Shown here in pieces: positions 45,914-55,108 of a stretch of DNA of 64,000 nucleotides. Source of the stretch: Anaerolineae bacterium (lineage in GTDB: Bacteria > Chloroflexota > Anaerolineae > Aggregatilineales > Phototrophicaceae). The stretch covers positions 42,590 to 106,589 of the forward strand of contig JAIOHM010000236.1 of NCBI GenBank assembly GCA_019912965.1, read 5' to 3'. A model generated the notes under the pieces. The model saw only the letters and a program-made list of their open reading frames with translations, was not told the DNA's origin and searched no databases. The translations under genes and the position numbers were made by a program. The first letter of the stretch is position 1. Every line of letters starts with the position of its first letter.

Positions 45914-46816
45914 CTATTCAACGTCATCCGGCTCATCGAGGTATAGCAGTGCCACTTCACGTTCATGCTGCAACCGGAACCAATCATTCAACTGGGCACA
46001 AAGTTCGGCACTAAACAGGAAAATCGCGGCGATCAGATATGCCCACAGCAACAGCACAATAGCGGTTGCAATGCTCCCGTAAACAAATTGAAAATTGACC
46101 ACCCGCGAGGTATACAAAACAAACCCGGCTTTGGCTAGTTCCCATCCCACTGCCCCAAAGATCGCCGCCGGCCACACCGCGTCCCAATGCACATGGCGCG
46201 CAGGCACATAACGGAACAGGAGCGCGAAAATTACCATATTCAGCCCCATTGGCAGAAAGATCGTACCTACATTCAGCCATGTACTCGGCTGCCCCAACAG
46301 CGAAGCAGAAATCAGACGCAGCACTGCTGAAGTAACGAAAGACCCCGTGATCAGTGCCACTAGAATCACGGTCATCAGCAATGCCACTAATCGCTGTCGC
46401 CACAAACTACGCCGCGCTGGAACCGCAAAAATCACATCGAGTGAAAAAGTAATATTGGTAAACAACCCTAATGCTGACCAGATCAAACCTGCCAGCGCAA
46501 TCAGGGTAAACGAACCGCTTTGCTGTAAAGCCTCTTCAATGTTGGTCTGAAGCAGCCGTGTGGTATCCTCTGGCAAGAATAATGATAATGCACTGGAAAG
46601 TTGCTGTTGGGCGACCACTGGCCCTAGCAGCCTTCCAATGACTACCGCAAGCAGCAAAGACAGGGGAAATACCGAGAAAATTGCATAGTAGGCCAATGCA
46701 GCCGCCTGGCGGGTACCAGAACGCCCAAAATTTGTAACCGCCTGCCACAAATAACCCGGCAGTTCGCGCGTTACATCATCTTGAGAAGACCACCAGCGGC
46801 GAAAAAAAGACAACAT
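45914..46816 (-). CDS. YihY/BrkB-family membrane protein (UPF0761)
   Basis: 300 residues from ATG 46816, 9 bases after GGAG; GTG 46831 is the alternative. Six membrane helices. ALAYYAIFSVFPLSLLLAV near residue 40 and SLDVIFAVPARRSLWRQRLV are the family signatures. Function is uncertain; members were once named RNase BN by mistake. Located 50 bp upstream of nusB on the same strand. Confidence 0.88.
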   Translation of the reverse strand: MLSFFRRWWSSQDDVTRELPGYLWQAVTNFGRSGTRQAAALAYYAIFSVFPLSLLLAVVIGRLLGPVVAQQQLSSALSLFLPEDTTRLLQTNIEEALQQSGSFTLIALAGLIWSALGLFTNITFSLDVIFAVPARRSLWRQRLVALLMTVILVALITGSFVTSAVLRLISASLLGQPSTWLNVGTIFLPMGLNMVIFALLFRYVPARHVHWDAVWPAAIFGAVGWELAKAGFVLYTSRVVNFQFVYGSIATAIVLLLWAYLIAAIFLFSAELCAQLNDWFRLQHEREVALLYLDEPDDVE

Positions 46817-46845
46817 CGGAACGAACTCCACAGGAGAAACAGCCT

Positions 46846-47448
46846 ATGAAACGAGCATTAATTTTCGATTTTGGCGGCGTATTCATGAAAACAGTCGATC
46901 ATGAACCCCGCCTGTACTGGGATCGGCGTTTAAACTTGTCACCCGGCAGTGTTGAGCGCATTGTGCATGGGAGCGAAAGTTGGCGACAGGCGCAGCTTGG
47001 CCTCATAAGTCTGAATGATTATTGGGCGGATGTCGCCGGACAGCTCACCATCACCCCGGATGAGACACAGCAACTGGCACACGACTTTTATAGTGGCGAC
47101 CAACTGGACACCGAATTGGTTGCACTGGCACAACAACTACGCACCAACGGTTATCCAGTTGCCCTGCTGAGTAACGACAGCCTGGCACTATTGAATAAAC
47201 TACAAGGTTTGGGCATTGTCGATCTCTTCAATCCGCTGGTAGTTTCTGCCCAGATTGGTGTGATGAAACCTGACCCGCGTTCCTATCAGACCGTACTGGA
47301 TCGCTTGCAACGCCCCGCCCCGGAAGCCATCTTCATTGACGATATGCCCGCCAATATCGCAGGTGCAACAGCGCTCACGATACACGGCATCCACTATACC
47401 ACAACAGAGGCTTTAAAGGCGGCCTTGCAACCGCTGCTAACCATCTGA
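46846..47448 (+). CDS. HAD-superfamily hydrolase
   Basis: 200 residues. Motif I is IFDFGGVFMK, with the nucleophile Asp at residue 8 and Gly in place of the second Asp, as in haloacid-dehalogenase-like phosphatases of the YihX/epoxide-hydrolase group. Motif II is ALLSNDS, motif III the Lys in IGVMKPDPRSY, and motif IV IFIDDMPANIAGA. It likely removes phosphate from sugar phosphates. It is divergent from yihY with 29 bp between starts, sharing a tight promoter region. Confidence 0.88.
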   Translation: MKRALIFDFGGVFMKTVDHEPRLYWDRRLNLSPGSVERIVHGSESWRQAQLGLISLNDYWADVAGQLTITPDETQQLAHDFYSGDQLDTELVALAQQLRTNGYPVALLSNDSLALLNKLQGLGIVDLFNPLVVSAQIGVMKPDPRSYQTVLDRLQRPAPEAIFIDDMPANIAGATALTIHGIHYTTTEALKAALQPLLTI

Positions 47449-47533
47449 TTCAATAGCAAATTGACCAGATGCCGAATGCCTGAGATTGTGATACCATCTT
47501 GAGTAAGGTTTTATCCCACAGGAGCACACACGC

Positions 47534-47902
47534 ATGGAAGGAATCTCGGCTCAACAAATTATCGCCCAACTTGGCCTGAATACACCCCCCGGCCCAATCT
47601 GGAATATCATGCTGTATATCGTTTTTATTCTGGCCGTCGTCACCATGTTTATGCAAGGCGACAAGCAAAATACAACCGTCCTCATTATGGGCGCGGTTGG
47701 CTTGATGGCAGTGGTTGCAAAACTGCAAATCTTCCCACCGAAAGACCTAGGTGCACTGGTTGTCAACGCGGGCATGTTCACCCTGCCCCTCATTGTAGCA
47801 GGGGTAACCAACGCCAAGAAATCGGTCGGCCCAGCCATCTTATGTGCTATCGTTGCTGGAATTTATTTCTTCGGATTCTGGGTATTCATGCAGCGCACCT
47901 AA
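47534..47902 (+). CDS. Small four-helix membrane protein, unknown function
   Basis: 122 residues starting after AGGAG. Four hydrophobic segments: about 24-41, 48-63, 72-90 and 97-117. There are no catalytic residues or known motifs; I do not recognise the family. It ends 4 bp from the convergent comEC gene. Confidence 0.7.
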   Translation: MEGISAQQIIAQLGLNTPPGPIWNIMLYIVFILAVVTMFMQGDKQNTTVLIMGAVGLMAVVAKLQIFPPKDLGALVVNAGMFTLPLIVAGVTNAKKSVGPAILCAIVAGIYFFGFWVFMQRT

Positions 47903-47906
47903 AGCC

Positions 47907-50258
47907 CTACGACATCCCAACAACCCAAAGGGACTGACCGTCTGTGTAAAGATGAATCGTACCGGATTGATCGGTGCGGAACACGGGGACATCTCCTAGC
48001 AAACGCAGTGTGTCTGCGTCCGGATCACCAAAGCGATTGGCGCGATCTGCCTGTACCACCGCCACCTGTGGCTGGGCAGCCTGCAAAAACGCCTCGCTCA
48101 GTGACCGGACGCGGCCATGTTCCGGTAGTTGCAGCACACTTGCCAGCGGCCACTGTCCACCCTCCAATAGCGCCATCTGCCCTTCCTGACTCAAATCACC
48201 CGTCAGCAAAAAAGATGATTCGCCATAAATCAGACGCAGCACCAATGATTGGTCATTCAAGGGGTCATCCAACGTGGGTTCTGACTGCGGATGCAGAACC
48301 TCCAGCCGCGTCCCATCACCAAATTCCAGATTGTATCCAGCACGAACGGTCACCTGTGGATAGGCAGACAGGCGGGATTGTAAGGCTTCATAAACCGGAT
48401 TGAGGTTGGGATGCCCATTGGTTAGTACCACCCCCACGCTATAACGCTCAAGCACGGCAGAAAGCGCACCATAATCAAATTCGTCTGGCTGGGTAATAAC
48501 CAGCACATCAATCTCGCGTTTATTGAAAGGCAGCCGATCACCGAGCGCTGTCAGCAACCGGGAAGGAAAACGCCCGCCATCCACCAGCATATGTGCCCCA
48601 CCCGGTGTCTGCACCAATACCGCATTGCTATGCCCAACATCCAGTAACCAGACATGCAATTGTCCATCTGGACGGCTCAAGGCAACTGCCACTAGCAGCG
48701 CCGCCAATCCCACCCCGGCAAAGCTAACTGCTGCAATCACTGCGCGCCGCCGGATAAAACGACCCAGACGCACCGCCCATGTGGGTTGTGTCGCTTGCAT
48801 TAATGCCCCTCCCATCACAACCACAAAAAACAGCGTAATCAAACGCGCATCAACATGAAATTCCACATCCGCAAATGGCAGTCCCGCGAAAAGCCGCACA
48901 ACGCCCAATGTGTAGCTCAACAACAGCATATCCAGCCAGTACAAAAGCTGTGCCAAACCGGGGACGATCAGTGCCAGCAGTGTTGCTGCCAGACCGAGAA
49001 TCAACAGCAGCGTTTGCGCCGGAATAATCAGTAAATTGACTAGCAGCACAACCACTGAAAGTCGCCCAAAGTACAGCACAATCAGCGGCAGCGTCAAAAT
49101 TTGTGCTGCTACACTGACCACCAGTGCATCATTCAGAAAACTACCCACAAGGTTTGCAACCCGATGGGGTAAAACATGCAGGAGCATCCAGTTAAACCAT
49201 TTTGACAGGGGAGTAGCAAACAGCGCCAAACCTAATGTTGCGAACAGACTTAATTGAAATCCCACATCCCACAAAATGGTTGGATTCAGCGCCGAAAGCA
49301 CCAGCGCCACAAACCCAATCGAAGCAGGCACGTAGGTTTTACGCCGGATGAGCGCACCAATCACCAGCATACTGCTCATCAATGCAGACCGCACCACTGC
49401 TGCGTTCGCCCCCACCAGAATGGTGTACAGCCCAATCACTGTGATACCGATCAACGCTGCCCATCTGCCGCGAATCCTGATACGTTCCAGCAATCCCATA
49501 ATTGTGCCGCTGAGAATCGCCATATTGAAACCACTGATGGCAATGATATGCGAAGCCCCAACCCGGCTGAAAGCATTCGCAACATCCGGCGATAACCCTC
49601 GATCATTACCCAGCAAAATCCCGGTTAGCAGTGCAGCATTGGGTTCAGGCAGCGCACGAGCAATCGACTCTGCGGCACGGGCTTTCAAATCCAGCAGAGC
49701 CGAATACCATGCATCACCATGTCCGGTAGAAATCACTTCTACAGCCGTATCGCGCATCAAACTAAAAACACCATTGCGCCCCAGAAAATCCGCGTAAGAA
49801 AATGTATCGCCCTCGCCAGGCACGACCAACAAACCCGTTGCCATGATACGGTCACCATAATGCACATTGGCGGTGGGTGGCGCTTGAATCAGTACCAATC
49901 CACTGGTTGGGATGGTTTGACCGATTCGGGTAACTGATTCAGCCTCAACACGCAGTTCAAGACGATCGTCGCGCGCATCTGGTTCAGCAACGACGACACC
50001 TTCGATTGTCAATCCGCCAAGGTTATTGTATTGGGCAACATCACTGGAAACCGGGACGAATGCAAATCGCAAACCGCCCAACGTAAAACCGATTAACATG
50101 ACTTTGAACGGGAACAGTTCATCATCCCGGCGAGTGAACCACGCCAGCAAAAGCGCAACCAGCACCAACCCAACCCATACCATTATTGGTCGATTGGTCG
50201 TGTTTGCAGCCAGTAGAATTCCACCAGCCCACCCCAGAGCGAGGTAAATCAGCCGCAT
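47907..50258 (-). CDS. comEC: ComEC/Rec2-family DNA uptake channel with degenerate metallo-beta-lactamase domain
   Basis: 783 residues. The N-terminal membrane/OB region, the competence domain with its many helices (about 225-510; LLTGILLGNDRGLSPDVANAF, IIAISGFNMAILSG) and a C-terminal metallo-beta-lactamase-like domain (about 535-780) are in the ComEC order. It imports single-stranded DNA in transformation. The usual THxHxDH metal motif reads TQPDEFDYGAL here, with all ligands lost, and the later HHGS motif is EHGR, so the nuclease part is likely inactive. Last gene of the fakA operon. AGGCTG lies upstream of the ATG. Confidence 0.9.
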   Translation of the reverse strand: MRLIYLALGWAGGILLAANTTNRPIMVWVGLVLVALLLAWFTRRDDELFPFKVMLIGFTLGGLRFAFVPVSSDVAQYNNLGGLTIEGVVVAEPDARDDRLELRVEAESVTRIGQTIPTSGLVLIQAPPTANVHYGDRIMATGLLVVPGEGDTFSYADFLGRNGVFSLMRDTAVEVISTGHGDAWYSALLDLKARAAESIARALPEPNAALLTGILLGNDRGLSPDVANAFSRVGASHIIAISGFNMAILSGTIMGLLERIRIRGRWAALIGITVIGLYTILVGANAAVVRSALMSSMLVIGALIRRKTYVPASIGFVALVLSALNPTILWDVGFQLSLFATLGLALFATPLSKWFNWMLLHVLPHRVANLVGSFLNDALVVSVAAQILTLPLIVLYFGRLSVVVLLVNLLIIPAQTLLLILGLAATLLALIVPGLAQLLYWLDMLLLSYTLGVVRLFAGLPFADVEFHVDARLITLFFVVVMGGALMQATQPTWAVRLGRFIRRRAVIAAVSFAGVGLAALLVAVALSRPDGQLHVWLLDVGHSNAVLVQTPGGAHMLVDGGRFPSRLLTALGDRLPFNKREIDVLVITQPDEFDYGALSAVLERYSVGVVLTNGHPNLNPVYEALQSRLSAYPQVTVRAGYNLEFGDGTRLEVLHPQSEPTLDDPLNDQSLVLRLIYGESSFLLTGDLSQEGQMALLEGGQWPLASVLQLPEHGRVRSLSEAFLQAAQPQVAVVQADRANRFGDPDADTLRLLGDVPVFRTDQSGTIHLYTDGQSLWVVGMS

Positions 50259-50322
50259 AATTCAGCCTGAAACAAAAAGGGTATCCACATTAGATACCCT
50301 CAACACGCAAAACCCATAAAAT

Positions 50323-50871
50323 CTATTTCTTGTCGTCTTTGCGGCTTTCGCCCACTTCAACTGACTGTCGGATAACCGGTGCGGGGAATGATGTTGGCAT
50401 AGTTTGAGGCTCAACCACTCCGGTTGCCCCGGCAGTATTCACTTCGTTGATGCCATTCCGCACCACGCCCAGCGCCTTGCTCAACTGGTTTTCCAACCGC
50501 GACAGTGTATCCAGTACATATTGATCGGCCTCACGGGTGATGACTTCGGCTTCCTGCCGCGCAAGTTCAATCACATTACCAGCCCGACTCTGAGCAGCCT
50601 GCACCGTTGCTTCCCGATCCAGCATTTGAATGCCTTGTTCGCGGGCCGCCTGAATGATACGTGCGGCTTCTTCGTTGGCCTGTGCCAGAATACGATCGCG
50701 CTGTGACAAAACACGGGCAGCTTTCTCAATTTCTTCGGGAATCGAGATTCGCATCTGGTCAATAAGTTCCAGCGCGCGTTCCTCGTCAATCATGGTAAAT
50801 TTGCTAAAGGGCATATGCCGCCCTTCATCAATCAAATCTTCCAGACGATCTACCAGATGCTGAATATCCAT
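50323..50871 (-). CDS. Coiled-coil protein with ATP synthase b-subunit-like helix
   Basis: 182 residues starting at MDIQHLVDRLEDLIDEGRH, 7 bases after GAGGG; the longer upstream frame overlaps coaD and is rejected. The middle (residues about 55-130) is one long Ala/Glu/Gln/Arg helix, e.g. ANEEAARIIQAAREQGIQML, of the sort that forms coiled coils. A similar gene next to coaD occurs in other Gram-positive and Chloroflexota genomes (recalled, not checked). Function unknown; a cell-division or scaffold role is a guess. Confidence 0.75.
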   Translation of the reverse strand: MDIQHLVDRLEDLIDEGRHMPFSKFTMIDEERALELIDQMRISIPEEIEKAARVLSQRDRILAQANEEAARIIQAAREQGIQMLDREATVQAAQSRAGNVIELARQEAEVITREADQYVLDTLSRLENQLSKALGVVRNGINEVNTAGATGVVEPQTMPTSFPAPVIRQSVEVGESRKDDKK

Positions 50872-50893
50872 TTTAAATTCCCTCTCAATCCGC

Positions 50894-51424
50894 TTAATCC
50901 CGGATGCTAATATTGTAGCCGGGACTGCTCTGGCTCGCATGTAATTCAGCGAAACGCAGTTTCAGGGCTTCTGCAACAAAGGTTGGTACCATACTGGAAA
51001 CATCACCGCCCAATTCGGCAATCTCCCGAATAGTGCTGGAACTGATGTGAAGATGCTTTTCGTCGGACATAATCGAGACCGTTTCAATCTCTGGAGCCAG
51101 CTTTTTATTTGCCAACCCCATACGGAATTCCAGCTCGAAATCCGAAAAAACGCGCAAGCCCCGAATAAGTGCCATTGCGCCTACTTCTTGTGCATAGTTT
51201 ACAGTCAATCCCGAATATGGCGCAACTCGGACGTTTGTCACCCCTTTGAAGGCTTGTTCCGCTAACATTACCCGCTCATCAATGCTGAACATCAATTTCT
51301 TCTTCGGTATGTCATACACCGCCACGATCACTTCGTCAAAGATTTTTGCCGCCCGCAGTGCCACATCAATATGACCATTGTGAATTGGGTCAAGGGAGGC
51401 CGGGTAAACACCAAGACGATGCAT
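50894..51424 (-). CDS. coaD: Pantetheine-phosphate adenylyltransferase
   Basis: 176 residues. It transfers AMP from ATP to 4'-phosphopantetheine, the penultimate step of CoA synthesis. YPASLDPIHNGHID has the (T/H)xGH nucleotidyl-transferase motif, ALIRGLRVFSDFELEFRMG the family core, and HISSSTIREIAELGG the ISSTxxR motif. Length is slightly above the usual 160. GGAG lies 8 bases before the ATG. It sits between recG and the coiled-coil gene in the same transcript. Confidence 0.95.
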   Translation of the reverse strand: MHRLGVYPASLDPIHNGHIDVALRAAKIFDEVIVAVYDIPKKKLMFSIDERVMLAEQAFKGVTNVRVAPYSGLTVNYAQEVGAMALIRGLRVFSDFELEFRMGLANKKLAPEIETVSIMSDEKHLHISSSTIREIAELGGDVSSMVPTFVAEALKLRFAELHASQSSPGYNISIRD

Positions 51425-51456
51425 TAAATTTGCTCCAAATTAAGTAATGAATGCAC

Positions 51457-54246
51457 TTAACTTACATCAGTACGTTCATTATGCAGCATTCCTACGCGCT
51501 GCGCCAACAAGCGATGCTGCTCCTGTTCAAGCGTTGCATCTTCCACATAAATCGTGCGGGCTTCGCGCTGCGCGAGTTCCACCAATTGTGGCGTCATCTC
51601 CTGCAAAAGTTGAAGTTTGCTGCCGCCGCTCTGCCGTGTACCTACCAGATCGCCTGCGCCACGCAGTTTCCAATCCATCTCCGCCAGTTTGAAACCATCC
51701 AGTGTATCTTCCATCGCCTGAAGCCGCTGTTTGGCCTCTTCCGAGTTGGTATCCGAAAGCAGCAAACAGTACGATGCATGTTCACCGCGTCCTACACGTC
51801 CTCTGAACTGGTGTAATTGAGCCAACCCAAAACGGTTCGCACCCTCGATCACCATCACGGTTGCATTTGGCACATTCACGCCAACTTCAGCTACCGAAGT
51901 TGTCGCCAGCACATCATAAGCACCATTGCTGAAGGCGTGCATCACTTCATCTTTTTCAGCAGGCTTCATGCGCCCATGCAGCAAACCAACTTTGTGGCGA
52001 AAGAACACCTGCTGCAATTCTTCATAGGCTTCAATGGCCGCGGGCGCTTCGATCTTCTCCGAGGCTTCCACCAGCGGATGCACAACAAATGCCTGTCGCC
52101 CCTTATTCAATTGCGATTCGACAAAGTTATAAACCCGTTCCCGTTCGACAGGCTGAATCACCTTCGTCTGAATCGGGATACGTCCCGGTGGCATCTCATC
52201 AATAATCGAAAGGTCAAGATCAGCATACATCGTCAATGCCATCGTGCGCGGAATCGGTGTAGCGGTCATCACCAATAGATGCGGATTTGTACCCTTGCCG
52301 CGTAAAGCCTTCCGCTGTTCCACGCCAAAACGGTGTTGTTCATCAATCACCACCAGCGCCAAATCTTTGAACTCGACACCTTCCTGAATCAGCGCGTGGG
52401 TGCCGATCACCACATCAATCGAGCCATCCGCCATGCCACGATAAATCGCCTCACGCTCCGTTTGAGTCAACGAACCCGTCAGCAGTGCCACTACTGGAGG
52501 CCGTTCACCTGGCATTTTTTCCAGCGCCGCGCCTATCCCCCGATAATGCTGCTCAGCCAAAATACTGGTTGGCACCATAATGGCGGCCTGTTTGCCATTC
52601 GCCAGTGCCAGCGCCATTGCGACCGTCGCCACCGCTGTCTTACCCGAACCTACATCCCCTTGCAATAAACGATTCATAGGTGTGTTCGAAGCTGCATCGC
52701 GTCGGATGTCTTCAATCGCACGTCGCTGTGCCCCGGTCAGCGGATATGGAAACACCGCTTGCATAAACGAATCCAGATATTCATCGCTTATCGGTAATGG
52801 CTGTCCCGGTACAGCCTGCCATTCGCGTCGGTTGCCCAACACCGCCAATTGCAGCAGCAGCAGTTCATCAAAAATGAACCGATTCTTGGCGTGGTGCAGA
52901 TGATCCCAGCTTTCCGGGAAGTGCAGATTTTTGATAGTCCATCCCAGATCAGCCAGATCAGCCCGTTCCAGCGTTCCTTCCGGCACATAATCTGGCAAAC
53001 GCTCCGCCCAATACATGACCGTACTTTTCATTAACTTCCGCAGCGTCCGCCCATTCAACCCCTCGGTCAGTGGGTAAACTGGAACAATTCCAACCGTATG
53101 CAAATTTTCAGCATCCAGCGGTTCCCATTCAGGATTGACCATCTGAACCTGATGTCCATACATTGAAACCTCACCGCTCAGGACAACTTGCTGCCCCTTG
53201 CGTAACTGCCGAATCATGAAGTGTCGCCCAAAGAATGTCACACCCATGCGCGCACTACCATCATCCACGACCATGAAGAAATCTTTGCGTCCGCTTTTAC
53301 CAACCCGTATTTCAGCATGAAGCACAGTACCGATAACTGTAATCGGATTATCCGGGTCAGGTGATAATTGGCCAATGCTTCGCAGGTGGGTGTAATCATC
53401 ATGACGGCGGGGCAAAAACAGCAGCATATCGTTGACTGTGAAGATGCCCAATTTTTCCAGCAGTTTGCCCATACTGGGGCCGACGCCCTTGATGGTCGTT
53501 ACCGGAGCATTCAGCCCACGCAAAATATCTCTTGCCTCATCCACGCTCATCTTGGGACGTGGACGACGAGGCACACGCGCCAGACGTGGCGGTGGTGGAA
53601 TATCCATTTCCGCCATTTGTGGTGTGCGCGAACGTCCACCACGTTGGCGTGGGGCTTCATAGACGTCGTAGCTGGTTGAGTTCTCTCGATACCGTGCTTC
53701 TACCTCGCCACCATCATTATCATCATCCTCCTCCATAGGCTTTCGCAGCGGTTTACCACCCATTGGCGGACGCGAAGGACGATTATCCCTTTCCTGTCGG
53801 GGCGGCGGACGCGAATCCCGTTCCTGACGCGGTGGCGGTGGACGGCGTTCTTGTCTCTCGCGTGATGGGCCGCGCTCCTGTCGTGGCGGTGAGCTCGGCT
53901 CTGGTGGATGTACTTCTGCCGAATGCGGCGGAGGACTTGCCGCAGGTGGCTGTTCCACTTTGACCTGATATTCTGGAGGCGCGGGTACACGTCCGGTGAT
54001 CCGATCCAGCATATAGCCGATACAAGTGTGCCGTTCGGTTTTGCTGTCGGTGGTTTCGTACTTTTTTAGCAGGATGCCCAACTCATCTACAAGGAGATGA
54101 TGTTCGGGTTTGCGCGCCTGGGTATGGGCATCCTGTGTCCACTTCTCGCTAAATGCGCCCAATCCACCAATGACCGCGCTGTTTTTACAACCCTGTTCCC
54201 GTTCCAGCTTGAGAATTTTGACCAGTGTTTCAAGTGCAGATGGCAT
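51457..54246 (-). CDS. recG: ATP-dependent DNA helicase RecG with long N-terminal extension
   Basis: 929 residues, about 240 longer than a normal RecG. It reverses stalled forks and branch-migrates junctions. The OB/wedge domain begins near residue 235 (VTTIKGVGPSMGKLLEKLGI, TVIGTVLHAEIRVGK). Helicase motifs: GDVGSGKTAVA (Walker A), VIDEQHRFGVEQR (DEQH box), MTATPIPRTMAL, and QFRGRVGRG (motif VI). The N-terminal extension has a helical part (1-105), then a Pro/Arg-rich linker with repeated PPRQERD (about 125-185). The ribosome site before the ATG is distant, so the exact start is uncertain. Confidence 0.93.
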   Translation of the reverse strand: MPSALETLVKILKLEREQGCKNSAVIGGLGAFSEKWTQDAHTQARKPEHHLLVDELGILLKKYETTDSKTERHTCIGYMLDRITGRVPAPPEYQVKVEQPPAASPPPHSAEVHPPEPSSPPRQERGPSRERQERRPPPPRQERDSRPPPRQERDNRPSRPPMGGKPLRKPMEEDDDNDGGEVEARYRENSTSYDVYEAPRQRGGRSRTPQMAEMDIPPPPRLARVPRRPRPKMSVDEARDILRGLNAPVTTIKGVGPSMGKLLEKLGIFTVNDMLLFLPRRHDDYTHLRSIGQLSPDPDNPITVIGTVLHAEIRVGKSGRKDFFMVVDDGSARMGVTFFGRHFMIRQLRKGQQVVLSGEVSMYGHQVQMVNPEWEPLDAENLHTVGIVPVYPLTEGLNGRTLRKLMKSTVMYWAERLPDYVPEGTLERADLADLGWTIKNLHFPESWDHLHHAKNRFIFDELLLLQLAVLGNRREWQAVPGQPLPISDEYLDSFMQAVFPYPLTGAQRRAIEDIRRDAASNTPMNRLLQGDVGSGKTAVATVAMALALANGKQAAIMVPTSILAEQHYRGIGAALEKMPGERPPVVALLTGSLTQTEREAIYRGMADGSIDVVIGTHALIQEGVEFKDLALVVIDEQHRFGVEQRKALRGKGTNPHLLVMTATPIPRTMALTMYADLDLSIIDEMPPGRIPIQTKVIQPVERERVYNFVESQLNKGRQAFVVHPLVEASEKIEAPAAIEAYEELQQVFFRHKVGLLHGRMKPAEKDEVMHAFSNGAYDVLATTSVAEVGVNVPNATVMVIEGANRFGLAQLHQFRGRVGRGEHASYCLLLSDTNSEEAKQRLQAMEDTLDGFKLAEMDWKLRGAGDLVGTRQSGGSKLQLLQEMTPQLVELAQREARTIYVEDATLEQEQHRLLAQRVGMLHNERTDVS

Positions 54247-54256
54247 AAGATTACGA

Positions 54257-55108
54257 CTATCTCCACGCCTGCTTGAGTGTCACCACACCCAGCGCCTTCG
54301 GGCCGATGTGCGTCCCGATTGCTGGTGTTACATTGATGATATAAGTCTCAGCAGGAGCAATGTTTCCTAAACGATTTTTGATTTCCTGAGCGCCTTCCAA
54401 ATTATTGGCGTGCAGCAGTACCAGTTTATCCAGCGGAGCATCTGCCCCTGCCAGTTCAACCAGCTTTTCAATGGCTTTTCCAAATGTCCGTACCCGCGCG
54501 ATTGAATTAATTTCGCTCTCTATCGCACTAACGATAGGCTTGATCTGCAACAAAGCCGCTGCGCTGGCGGCTGCCCATCCAACCCGCCCGCTGCGGCGCA
54601 AATATTCCATCGACTCTGGCACGGCATAAACGTGCTGATTGCCACGTACCCGTTTAATTGCAGCCAAAACCTGTTCCAGACTGCCCGTTTGTTCGACGAT
54701 TTCCGATCCAACCAATACCTGAAATCCCAACCCCATGCTCAATGTGCCACTGTCAATTAATGTGTAACGATCAGCAGGTAGTTCACTCGCTCCCAACCGG
54801 AAGGCATTATAGATTCCACTCAGCGAAGCCGGGGCAGTTACCAGAATCAGGTGGTCGGCATTTTCCGCCGCCTGCTTGATGATTTTTTCCGCCAGACCCG
54901 GCGCAGGTGCAGCCGTCGTCGGTTGGGTCATCATGGTAGGCATCTGGTTGTAATACACTTCGCGATTGAGTTCCACCCCGTCATCCGCATAGCTCTTGCC
55001 ACCATAATTAACGAAAGCCGGAATCACACTGATACTGTATTTTTTCAGCAAATCAGGCGGAATATCACAGGTACTATCAGTAACAAAACGGATATTTTTA
55101 GAACTCAT
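54257..55108 (-). CDS. fakB: DegV-family fatty-acid-binding protein (FakB), copy 2
   Basis: 283 residues from ATG 55108. FakB carries a bound fatty acid to FakA for phosphorylation. FVTDSTCDIPPDLLKKYSIS is the N-terminal DegV motif, TTAAPAPGLAEKI and SLSGIYNAFRLGASELPADR form the lipid-head region, and SGRVGWAAASAAALLQIKPI plus TPAIGTHIGPKALGVV follow. It overlaps the upstream DegV gene by 11 bp and ends 10 bp before recG. The two DegV proteins are diverged and may prefer different fatty acids. Confidence 0.88.
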   Translation of the reverse strand: MSSKNIRFVTDSTCDIPPDLLKKYSISVIPAFVNYGGKSYADDGVELNREVYYNQMPTMMTQPTTAAPAPGLAEKIIKQAAENADHLILVTAPASLSGIYNAFRLGASELPADRYTLIDSGTLSMGLGFQVLVGSEIVEQTGSLEQVLAAIKRVRGNQHVYAVPESMEYLRRSGRVGWAAASAAALLQIKPIVSAIESEINSIARVRTFGKAIEKLVELAGADAPLDKLVLLHANNLEGAQEIKNRLGNIAPAETYIINVTPAIGTHIGPKALGVVTLKQAWR

